From the NCBI GenBank assembly GCA_937937835.1, contig CALDBJ010000020.1, positions 1-12,781 on the forward strand: 12,781 nt of DNA, written 5' to 3'. Every line of letters starts with the position of its first letter. The stretch's first letter is position 1. The position numbers were made by a program, and so were the translations under genes. The DNA comes from an uncultured Collinsella sp. Lineage in GTDB: Bacteria > Actinomycetota > Coriobacteriia > Coriobacteriales > Coriobacteriaceae. Positions 7,195 to 12,781 of this stretch are shown piece by piece. The notes beneath the pieces were generated by a model that searched no databases, was not told the DNA's origin, and saw only the letters and a list, made by a program, of their open reading frames with translations.

Positions 7195-7677
7195 TTAGCG
7201 CAGCAGCTCGGTGAGGTTGCGCTTAAAGCGGGCCCGGTCTTCGCTGGTAAATGCCGCCGGACCGCGAGTGCGACTGCCGGCGCGGCGCACCTTCTTTTCC
7301 TCGTGGCGAATAAACAGTTGCATGTCGATGGTCGCCTTATCGTAGACGCGCCCGCGCACGCCGATGGCGGCGGCATCGCGCCCGAGCACCATGCTCGCCA
7401 AGCCAATGTCCTGCGTCACGACTACGTCGCCCGCCTGCAGGCGTTCGACAATGGCAAAGTCGGCGCTGTCGGCGCCCACGCTCATATCGAGCGTCGTGAC
7501 CCAAAATCCGCGTCGCGCATGCTCGACGTCGCGCGGATCGTCGCGGCGAATGTGGCGTTCCAGGTTCTGTGTGCTGTTGCCGGCGATAACGACGGCGACG
7601 CCCGCCCGCCGCGCGCAGTCAATCGACTCGCGCGTGACCGGGCAGGCGTCTGCATCAATAAAGAGCGTTCGCGGCAT
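7195..7677 (-). CDS. YaiI/YqxD family protein (UPF0178, DUF188)
   Basis: This 160-aa cytosolic protein belongs to the widespread UPF0178 (DUF188) family, of unknown function and usually 145-160 aa. Hallmarks are DADACPV (8-14), VGADSADFAIVERL (67-80), GDVVVTQDIGLAS (82-94) and RTRGPAAFTSEDRARF near the C-terminus. The acidic residues in the first three motifs resemble the metal site of PIN-like nucleases, so a nuclease role has been considered for the family, but nothing here proves it. The start codon follows the upstream gene's stop codon directly (TAG then ATG), with no strong ribosome binding site, so translation probably depends on ribosomes finishing the HdeD-like gene. Confidence 0.92.
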   Translation of the reverse strand: MPRTLFIDADACPVTRESIDCARRAGVAVVIAGNSTQNLERHIRRDDPRDVEHARRGFWVTTLDMSVGADSADFAIVERLQAGDVVVTQDIGLASMVLGRDAAAIGVRGRVYDKATIDMQLFIRHEEKKVRRAGSRTRGPAAFTSEDRARFKRNLTELLR

Positions 7678-8280
7678 CTAGTGCACCAGTTTGCCAAATT
7701 GAATAGCGCGAACAATCAGCGTTACGCCAAACACCAGCAGTGCGGCGCCGCTAAAGATGACGAGCATCTTGGCCGACCACAGCGGATAGATAAACACGAA
7801 CATGCCGGCGATGATGGAGAGCGCGCCGCTCAGGATGGCGAGGGCACGGTTGGACGAAAGCTCGGACTCCAGAATGGACATGACACCTTCGACGATCCAG
7901 CCAAAGCCGGCCACGATAACCACCATCGTGGTGAGCGTCGCGGTCGAGAAGGCCTGGTTGCGCAGGATTATGGCGCCGCCCAAGATAATGAGTAGGTTGG
8001 AGATGATGCTCGTCACGCGCCAGCCGGTGGGCAGCAGCGGCTCAAAAATGGCAGTGAACAGCCTGATGGCAGCAGTGATTACAAAGTAAAAACCCAGGAC
8101 AGTCGTCAAAAAGACGAGGGACTTGGCGGGTGCAAAAAGCAGCGCGATACCAGCAATGAGCGCCAAGACGCCCGTGATGGCGTAAATCCAGCGCACAGCC
8201 TTGACGGCCTTGCCTGCCATGCTTTTCTCGTCAAATCCAAACTGGCTCGATTTTTGGTCATCATTCTTAAAGATGCCCAT
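7678..8280 (-). CDS. HdeD-like (DUF308) membrane protein
   Basis: This 200-aa membrane protein has about six hydrophobic helices, at roughly 28-50, 54-76, 88-106, 112-134, 145-165 and 172-194. They form three pairs typical of the DUF308/HdeD family, whose E. coli member is linked to acid resistance. The N-terminal 25 residues are polar and cytosolic. The ATG at 8280 was chosen because AAAGGAG lies 5 bases before it; the frame stays open 33 codons further upstream but without a ribosome binding site. It is the first gene of a two-gene unit with the YaiI protein. Its function here is unknown. Confidence 0.88.
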   Translation of the reverse strand: MGIFKNDDQKSSQFGFDEKSMAGKAVKAVRWIYAITGVLALIAGIALLFAPAKSLVFLTTVLGFYFVITAAIRLFTAIFEPLLPTGWRVTSIISNLLIILGGAIILRNQAFSTATLTTMVVIVAGFGWIVEGVMSILESELSSNRALAILSGALSIIAGMFVFIYPLWSAKMLVIFSGAALLVFGVTLIVRAIQFGKLVH

Positions 8281-8291
8281 AATGTCTCCTT

Positions 8292-8336
8292 TCCGTGCGG
8301 TGTACGTCGCGTTCATTGCTCTCCGTGCGGCGTACG
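8292..8336. repeat. Two 15-bp direct repeats spaced 30 bp upstream of the HdeD-like gene
   Basis: TCCGTGCGG-T/C-GTACG occurs at 8292-8306 and 8322-8336 with one difference and a 30-bp period. The second copy also contains the perfect palindrome GGCGTACGCC (8329-8338). The first copy lies just upstream of the HdeD-like gene's ribosome binding site, so these may be regulator sites or a small duplication. Confidence 0.5.
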
Positions 8337-8378
8337 CCAAAAGTGCTGCAACAAGTATCGCCCAAGGGCGCCGATGCA

Positions 8379-8407
8379 TGGGGCGGGAAGGACGAATTGC
8401 CGCCCCA
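8379..8407. other. Hairpin in the divergent gap
   Basis: TGGGGCGG (8379-8386) and CCGCCCCA (8400-8407) form an 8-bp GC-rich stem with a 13-base loop and no U-run. It lies in the 264-base gap between the divergent HdeD-like and nitroreductase genes. Confidence 0.35.
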
Positions 8408-8458
8408 CATTCCCGAATTGTTACTTTTGTTCCCGCTCCAGTGAGGATTAATCAACAA

Positions 8459-8487
8459 TTGTAGAACATTACGCCGCTGTATGTAAT
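8459..8487 (+). promoter_or_regulatory. Candidate nitroreductase promoter
   Basis: TTGTAG (8459-8464) and TGTAAT (8482-8487) are separated by 17 bases, 57 bases upstream of the start codon. The -10 box is one base from consensus, the -35 is weak. A small inverted repeat TTAGG/CCTAA (8498-8502, 8512-8516) follows in the leader. Confidence 0.35.
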
Positions 8488-8544
8488 TGCCTAGGTTTTA
8501 GGTTAGATTCTCCTAAGAACAATTGCCCGAAATTGGGGGTCCCT

Positions 8545-9216
8545 ATGAACGAAACAGTTCCCGCGGCGCCGTCGAGCGCGGAGTCGATGGCAAAGCAGGG
8601 TTGCGAAAAGCTCGGCTTGGACGCGTTTGATGCGTTGGTTCGCCGCGCCCGCACGTGCCGTCGCTTTGATGAGTCCATGCGCGTGCCGCGTGAGTTTTTG
8701 CTCGAGCTGGCAGAGCTGGCTCACCTGACTCCCTGCGGCGCCAATGCTCAGCGTCTGCGTTTTCATGTGGTGAGCGGTGCCGTGGATTGCGCGCGCGTAT
8801 TTGATGAGCTTGCATGGGCCGGTGCGCTTAAGGATTGGCCGGGTCCTGCCGAGGGTGAGCGCCCGACCGGCTACATCGCGATTTTGGCTGAGCGCGCCGT
8901 TCCGGGCAAGCCAGCCGCTCCCATTACCGAGGTCGACACGGGCATTGCCGCGCAGACGATGATGCTCGCCGCCCGCAGCGCCACGCCTGAGGTGGCAGCC
9001 TGTATGTTCAAGGCCTTTACGCCCCGCGCGATCGATGCCATGGGGCTCGATAACGACAAATATGAGCTCAAGCTGATCATGGCGTTTGGCGTTCCGGCCG
9101 AGACACAGGTGATCGATGCGATCGATTCCAACCCCGACGGCTCCATCAATTATTGGCGCGACGAGGCGCAGGTGCACCACGTACCCAAGCGTTCGCTCGC
9201 CGACGTGCTGGTGTAG
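8545..9216 (+). CDS. Nitroreductase family protein
   Basis: This 223-aa protein is a probable FMN-dependent NAD(P)H oxidoreductase of the nitroreductase superfamily. The N-terminal RRARTCRRF (33-41) resembles the Arg-rich FMN-phosphate contact, TPCGANAQRLRFHVV (62-76) the usual SPSGxNxQpw-like segment, and DTGIAAQTMMLAA (131-143) the conserved helix with the FMN-binding region. The family's later glycine-rich stretch is weak here (LIMAFGVPAET, 177-187). The ATG at 8545 has GGGGG 5 bases upstream; an in-frame TTG at 8533 adds only four residues and overlaps that site. It is the first gene of a plus-strand group with two histidine phosphatases, though a palindrome separates them. The physiological substrate is unknown. 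Confidence 0.88.
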   Translation: MNETVPAAPSSAESMAKQGCEKLGLDAFDALVRRARTCRRFDESMRVPREFLLELAELAHLTPCGANAQRLRFHVVSGAVDCARVFDELAWAGALKDWPGPAEGERPTGYIAILAERAVPGKPAAPITEVDTGIAAQTMMLAARSATPEVAACMFKAFTPRAIDAMGLDNDKYELKLIMAFGVPAETQVIDAIDSNPDGSINYWRDEAQVHHVPKRSLADVLV

Positions 9217-9248
9217 TTGAGTGTCACCGCGGTGTGATCCAGCGGTAA

Positions 9249-9283
9249 ACCACCACAAAGGTGCCTGTCCCCTTTGTGGTGGT
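9249..9283. repeat. 13-bp-arm perfect palindrome between nitroreductase and phosphatase genes
   Basis: ACCACCACAAAGG (9249-9261) and its exact complement (9271-9283) flank TGCCTGTCC. No U-run follows, so it is not a standard terminator. It lies 32 bases after the nitroreductase stop and ends just before the phosphatase ribosome binding site, where it could separate the two transcripts' stabilities. The arm-plus-spacer pattern looks like an interspersed palindromic repeat. Confidence 0.75.
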
Positions 9284-9298
9284 ACGAGGGGAGGGTGT

Positions 9299-9841
9299 GT
9301 GGCAGATCTGTATTTGGTGCGGCATGGGCAGACTGAGCTCAATGTGCAGAGCATTTTGCAGGGCTGGCACGATTCGTCGCTTACGGCGCGCGGGCGCGAG
9401 CAGGCGCTGACGGCGCGTACGGCGTTTGCGGCGCGTGGCGTGGCCTTTGATCATGTGTATTCCTCGCCGTTGGGCCGGGCGCGGCATACGGCCGAGCTTA
9501 TCGTTGGCGAGGGCCGTTCCATAGAGCTGGTCGATGACCTGCGTGAGTGGCATTTTGGCTCGCTGGAGGGCACATCAAATCGCGAGATGCCGCCGCAGCC
9601 CTGGGGTGATTATCCGGTTGCCTTTGGTGGCGAGTCGGAAAGTGAGCTTCAGTCGCGCATGGTCGCGGCGCTGTCCCGCATCATGGCCAGGCCGCAGCAC
9701 GACTGCGTGCTGGCGGTTTCCCACGGCTCAGCCTGCCAGGAGTTTCTTGAGTATGTGACTGGCGAGGGGGAGCTACCCGACAACGGCGCCGTGCTTCATT
9801 TTGGCTATTGCGACGGGACGTTTTCGCTCCTTGATTGGTAA
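9299..9841 (+). CDS. Histidine phosphatase family protein (phosphoglycerate-mutase-like), first of a tandem pair
   Basis: This 180-aa cytosolic protein has the histidine phosphatase (PF00300) layout: LVRHGQT with catalytic His9 and Arg8, YSSPLGRARHTA with Arg60, LREWHFGSLEG with Glu83, and AVSHGS with His142. Members dephosphorylate sugar phosphates, nucleotides or cofactor intermediates; the substrate here cannot be told. The start is the GTG at 9299, supported by GGGGAGG a few bases upstream; the frame runs 26 codons further back through the palindrome, where no homology is seen. The downstream paralogue begins 17 bases after the stop, so the two are co-transcribed. Confidence 0.92.
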   Translation: MADLYLVRHGQTELNVQSILQGWHDSSLTARGREQALTARTAFAARGVAFDHVYSSPLGRARHTAELIVGEGRSIELVDDLREWHFGSLEGTSNREMPPQPWGDYPVAFGGESESELQSRMVAALSRIMARPQHDCVLAVSHGSACQEFLEYVTGEGELPDNGAVLHFGYCDGTFSLLDW

Positions 9842-9858
9842 CGAACGAAAGGACCCCT

Positions 9859-10494
9859 ATGAATAAAGATCTGTATCTGGTCCGTCATGGACAGACGATA
9901 TTCAACCTCAAGCGTATCATTCAGGGGTGGAGTGACTCGCCGCTTACGCAGTTGGGCTGCGACCAGGCGGCGCGCGCCGGCATGTTTTTACGTGCGCGCG
10001 GCATTGAGCCCGATCATGCCTACACCTCCACGCTTCATCGCACCGAGCAGACTATCGCCAACTTGTGGCCGGGCTTGGCGTACGAGCGCCTGGACGGCCT
10101 GCGTGAGTGGTTCTTTGGCGACTTTGAGGCCGAGCGCGTGGTGCTCATGCCCGAGCGCCCGTGGCGCGACTTCTATCGCCAGTTTGGCGGCGAGGGTCAG
10201 ATGCAGGTGCGCGAGCGCATGGTGGCGACGTTGACCGAGCTTATGCAGCGTCCGGACCATACGTGCGTGCTCGCGGTAAGCCATGGCTCGGTCATCAAGG
10301 AGTTCATGGACCACGTGAGGGGTGCGGCGGCCGACGAGCGCGATCGCGTGCCGGGCAACTGCTCGGTGCTGCACTTTGCGTTTGACGACGAATCCGACAC
10401 GTTTGAGTTGGTCGAAGTCTTTACGCAGGAAGACTACGCGCGCGAGCTGGGGCTTGAACCGCTCGTGGCTACTGCGGGTCCGCAGCGCGGATAA
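9859..10494 (+). CDS. Histidine phosphatase family protein, second of a tandem pair
   Basis: This 211-aa paralogue of the preceding gene has all key residues in the same places: LVRHGQT (His10), YTSTLHRTEQT (Arg61), LREWFFGDFE (Glu83) and AVSHGS (His142). Long identical stretches (DLYLVRHGQT, RMVAxL, CVLAVSHGS) show a duplication followed by divergence; this copy has a C-terminal extension of about 25 residues after the shared core. The ATG at 9859 follows AAAGGA with 5-base spacing. It is the last gene before a strong hairpin. Different substrates for the pair are likely but not shown. Confidence 0.92.
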   Translation: MNKDLYLVRHGQTIFNLKRIIQGWSDSPLTQLGCDQAARAGMFLRARGIEPDHAYTSTLHRTEQTIANLWPGLAYERLDGLREWFFGDFEAERVVLMPERPWRDFYRQFGGEGQMQVRERMVATLTELMQRPDHTCVLAVSHGSVIKEFMDHVRGAAADERDRVPGNCSVLHFAFDDESDTFELVEVFTQEDYARELGLEPLVATAGPQRG

Positions 10495-10541
10495 CGCGAG
10501 CACGGCGGCACGGGTCGCCGGCATAACTTCTCGACGCAAAA

Positions 10542-10587
10542 GGGGCGGAGATGCATGTACCTGCTGCATCTCCGCCCCCTGTTTGTT
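10542..10587. terminator. Bidirectional terminator between convergent genes
   Basis: GGGGCGGAGATGCA (10542-10555) pairs perfectly with 10565-10578 around a 9-base loop. The plus strand continues CTGTTTGTT, and an AAAA run (10538-10541) lies before the stem, so it can serve both the phosphatase pair and the minus-strand DUF1015-like gene. Confidence 0.8.
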
Positions 10588-10623
10588 GGGCTGCCGTTTT
10601 TTGTGCTGGACGGTCTGGTCTTG

Positions 10624-11307
10624 CTAGAACCGCGCGACCTGGTGCGTGAGCAGACCCGTCGGAACCTGCGGCACGCCGCCGCTGACCTGCGCGGCGGGGA
10701 AGAGTACAGCTACGGCAAAGTTGAACGGCTCTTTGCCCGTGTAGGTGCCGGCGGCACGGGCATCGTCGGTCAGGAGCTGCGATGCCCCGACCAGCGCGGC
10801 AGCGTAGGTAGGGTCGTCGACCAGTGCTGGCTCCGGTGCTTGGTCGAGCATAGCACGGATGGCCCCGACGGCGTCCTCGCGCTTGACCTCCCACGCGCGG
10901 TGCGTAATGCCCGCGGGGTCGGTGACGGCGTAGAGCGACGCGCCCTCTTTGGCGGCGCCCAGGATGATATCCATGACGGGCGAGGCCTCGTAGGCGAGCG
11001 ACACGGGACGAGGCTGAACTTTGAGTTCGGCGATCGCGTGCGCAGCGGCGGCCACGTCAGCGCTGGCAACGCCCTTGCCGCCCGCAAGTACACTCGTCGG
11101 GCAGATCGCCACGACACCTGTTACGCGCCCCGGCTCGCCCGAGCATTCGTACACGTAATACGCCGCGCCCGGGTCCTTGAGCATCAGGCCATCGGCAATG
11201 GCTCCGCGCAGAGCATCGTTGCCGCTCAGGATGCTGCCCATTGCAGGCAGCGCCTCGAGCACGCGGTCCTGAGCCGGGCGGATGCAGGGAAACGGAAGTG
11301 CTTTCAT
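10624..11307 (-). CDS. Shortened DUF1015-like protein lacking the DGHHR motif
   Basis: This 227-aa protein appears to be a short, divergent relative of DUF1015 (PF06245), whose members are usually about 400 aa and of unknown function. Matching landmarks in order are PFPCIRP at the start (5-11), AAYYVYEC (48-55), the GRVTGVVAICP strand (60-70), ITHRAWEV (134-141) and FNFAVAVLFP (195-204). Where the family has the conserved DGHHR motif, this protein reads LVDDPTYAAAL (162-172), so the His-His-Arg part is lost. The region that normally carries the HExT segment is also abbreviated. The ATG at 11307 follows AGGA with 7-base spacing. It is 39 bases downstream of the M20 peptidase gene and likely co-transcribed with it. 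The family assignment is from pattern memory and is moderate. Confidence 0.6.
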   Translation of the reverse strand: MKALPFPCIRPAQDRVLEALPAMGSILSGNDALRGAIADGLMLKDPGAAYYVYECSGEPGRVTGVVAICPTSVLAGGKGVASADVAAAAHAIAELKVQPRPVSLAYEASPVMDIILGAAKEGASLYAVTDPAGITHRAWEVKREDAVGAIRAMLDQAPEPALVDDPTYAAALVGASQLLTDDARAAGTYTGKEPFNFAVAVLFPAAQVSGGVPQVPTGLLTHQVARF

Positions 11308-11346
11308 GGGCGGTCCTAACGCACGAGTCGGTTTGTTCGCGGCTTA

Positions 11347-12567
11347 TTATGCCCCAACGTGGCCGCTCGCGTCCCAGAGCACGTTATCGGCGAGCGCGAT
11401 CAGCACCTGCTGACAACGAACGATATCGGCATGGGACACATATTCGTTGGGCTTGTGCGCGAGCGCGAGCGACCCGGGACCGTAGCTCATGCAATTGCGG
11501 TTACCTGTCTTGCCGGCAATGACAGCGGTGTCGGTGTAGCCGGTAAAGAAGCCGACGGTCGTGTCCGCCCCCGTCACGTCATCGGCGGCACGCTTGAGCG
11601 CGGCTAGAAGAGGAGAGCTTGGATCGCGCTCGATAGCGGGGCGGTCGCCTGTCACGGTGTAGCTTCCATGGCAGCCGGGGACCGCGGCTTCGGCAACGGC
11701 GATGGCCTGCTCTACCATGCGCGTCGCGGCGGCCGTATCGGTCGGCGGGGTCAGGCGCATGTCGACCCAGACTTTGGCGCGGTCGGGCACGACATAGGGG
11801 CGATATCCGCCCTCGATTTGGCCAAACGTGATGGTCGAAGGCCCCAGCTCATCGTGCGCGGGCAGCGCCACAAACGCGCGACGGAGCGAACACGCGACCT
11901 CGGCCATGGCGGCGACGGCATCCGCGCCCTTCCACGGCTGGCTCGCATGCGCCGTTACGCCAGCCATTTCAATCTCGAACCACGTGCGCCCCTTGTGCGC
12001 CACCTGGATCTGTCCGTCGGTGGGTTCGGTGTCCAGCACCCATTCGCGCGAGCCGACCCAGCCGGCATCGATCGCGGCCTCTGAGCCTCGCATAAAGTCT
12101 TCCTCGTCGACCGAGCAGATGAGCGAAAAGCCGCGGCGGGGCAGCGCGCCTTCTGCCGCCACGCGCTCGAGCGTATGGACCAGTGCGGCAATGGCGCAGG
12201 CCAGGCCACCCTTCATATCGCAGGCACCGCGGCCATAGAGTTTATCGTTGCGCACGATCGCTCCGAGCGGCGGAATGTCCGCGTCCCAGCCATCGCCCAG
12301 CGTAACGGTATCCATATGGCAGATATAGACGAGCCGTGGCTCGTCGCTCAGTCCCGGCACGGTGACCATAAGGTTGCGGCGCCCGGGGAGTACTTCGAGC
12401 TCTGCAACCTGCACGGCATGGAGCACCGGATGGCTCAGCTGTGCCACCCGTTCCTCAACCAACGCTTTGATATAGCGCTCAATCTCGTCCTCATACGCAC
12501 CCGGGTCTGAGCTGTCGATCCGCACGAGTCCTTGCGTAAGCCGCCAAGCAAAATCTGTATCAACCAT
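11347..12567 (-). CDS. M20 family metallopeptidase (ArgE/DapE-like)
   Basis: This 406-aa cytosolic hydrolase has all the two-metal M20 residues: HMDTV (His84, Asp86), GRGACDMKGG (Asp117, bridging), DEED (Glu155 as general base, Glu156), LDTEP (Asp179) and LAHKPNEYV (His371). The dimerisation or lid domain lies between about 190 and 300, with the GVTAHAS motif (203-209). Relatives are acetylornithine deacetylase, succinyl-diaminopimelate desuccinylase and assorted peptidases or acylases; the sequence does not decide between them, and no arginine or lysine biosynthesis gene is nearby. The ATG at 12567 follows GAGG with 5-base spacing; the open frame extends 49 codons upstream through a promoter region and terminator without homology. 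It heads a two-gene unit with the DUF1015-like gene. Confidence 0.92.
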   Translation of the reverse strand: MVDTDFAWRLTQGLVRIDSSDPGAYEDEIERYIKALVEERVAQLSHPVLHAVQVAELEVLPGRRNLMVTVPGLSDEPRLVYICHMDTVTLGDGWDADIPPLGAIVRNDKLYGRGACDMKGGLACAIAALVHTLERVAAEGALPRRGFSLICSVDEEDFMRGSEAAIDAGWVGSREWVLDTEPTDGQIQVAHKGRTWFEIEMAGVTAHASQPWKGADAVAAMAEVACSLRRAFVALPAHDELGPSTITFGQIEGGYRPYVVPDRAKVWVDMRLTPPTDTAAATRMVEQAIAVAEAAVPGCHGSYTVTGDRPAIERDPSSPLLAALKRAADDVTGADTTVGFFTGYTDTAVIAGKTGNRNCMSYGPGSLALAHKPNEYVSHADIVRCQQVLIALADNVLWDASGHVGA

Positions 12568-12592
12568 AGGCACCTCACAGATAGTTAGGTCA

Positions 12593-12612
12593 ACATACAG
12601 ATTGTATGTCAA
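12593..12612 (-). promoter_or_regulatory. Palindrome at the -35 region of the M20 peptidase gene
   Basis: ACATACA (12593-12599) and TGTATGT (12603-12609) form a perfect 7-bp inverted repeat with a 3-base centre, 26 bases upstream of the start codon. On the minus strand a perfect TTGACA (complement of 12607-12612) overlaps it, but no well-spaced -10 box is obvious. A repressor or activator operator is likely; the protein is unknown. Confidence 0.5.
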
Positions 12613-12645
12613 GAAGCGGCTCGGTGTATTTAAAGGAGTGCTCAC

Positions 12646-12682
12646 AAAAACGGGGGCGCCTCTCGTGCGAAAGGCGCCCCCG
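12646..12682 (-). terminator. Intrinsic terminator of the gene entering from the right
   Basis: An 11-bp perfect stem (12651-12661 with 12672-12682) and 10-base loop are followed on the minus strand by TTTTTG (12645-12650). It ends the transcript of the partial gene at the right edge and insulates the M20 peptidase gene. Confidence 0.9.
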
Positions 12683-12700
12683 CGGGCATTCAATGTCAGC

Positions 12701-12731
12701 GACGGGCAGGCCACATGGGGAACTGCCCGTC
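12701..12731 (-). other. Second hairpin downstream of the edge gene
   Basis: GACGGGCAG (12701-12709) pairs perfectly with CTGCCCGTC (12723-12731) around a 13-base loop. It lies between the partial gene's stop codon and the main terminator and has no U-run. Confidence 0.5.
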
Positions 12732-12744
12732 AGATCAGCCGGCG

Positions 12745-12781
12745 CTATTTGATTACGCGCACGCGATACATCGACGGAATC
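12745..12781 (-). CDS. C-terminal end of an unidentified gene (partial)
   Basis: The minus strand reads in one frame as IPSMYRVRVIK followed by TAG (12745-12747). The spacing to the hairpin and terminator just downstream supports this as the true end of a gene that lies mostly beyond the window. Eleven residues are too few to identify the family. Confidence 0.5.
   Translation of the reverse strand, partial: IPSMYRVRVIK

Overview
The window is GC-rich, densely coded bacterial DNA. Short operons lie on both strands, intergenic palindromes are plentiful, and the gene families fit a Coriobacteriia actinobacterium of the Collinsella type. That placement is inferred from composition and gene content only; no rRNA or other phylogenetic marker is present, and I saw no tRNA, CRISPR array, intact insertion sequence or phage gene.

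Region 1 (1-2901, minus strand) is a heavy-metal resistance operon read right to left. It holds an ArsR/SmtB repressor with an intact alpha-5 metal site, a 72-aa heavy-metal-associated (HMA) protein and a CPC-type P1B ATPase whose N-terminus is a lysine tail instead of a metal-binding domain. A near-consensus promoter carries an ATATGA-N8-TCATAT operator in its spacer, with a second copy just downstream. A third, near-perfect copy sits before the ATPase inside what reads as a promoter facing the opposite way. A long nested hairpin (1-93) closes the operon.

Region 2 (2902-4788) looks acquired. A 396-aa gene resembling AbiEi/DUF559 nuclease-like proteins is AT-richer than its neighbours and lies between two non-coding stretches. 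The left stretch contains a 42-bp motif in two inverted copies; the right one contains a perfect 12-bp palindrome and a strong hairpin.

Region 3 (4789-8280) has a DEDDh exonuclease (minus), a divergently transcribed ArsP_2-type metal permease with a histidine-rich loop (plus), and a minus-strand pair of an HdeD-like membrane protein and a YaiI/YqxD (UPF0178) protein whose stop and start codons touch. The permease and YaiI genes converge, and each has its own intrinsic terminator.

Region 4 (8281-10586, plus) has a nitroreductase, a 13-bp-arm palindrome and two tandem histidine-phosphatase paralogues, ended by a probably bidirectional terminator.

Region 5 (10587-12781, minus) has an M20 metallopeptidase followed by a shortened DUF1015-like gene that lacks the family's usual DGHHR motif. 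The last codons of another minus-strand gene, with its terminator, lie at the right edge.

The strongest leads are the metal operator set with its opposite-facing promoter, and the nuclease-like gene with its inverted 42-bp repeats. I did not find a clearly new multi-gene defence or biosynthetic system.
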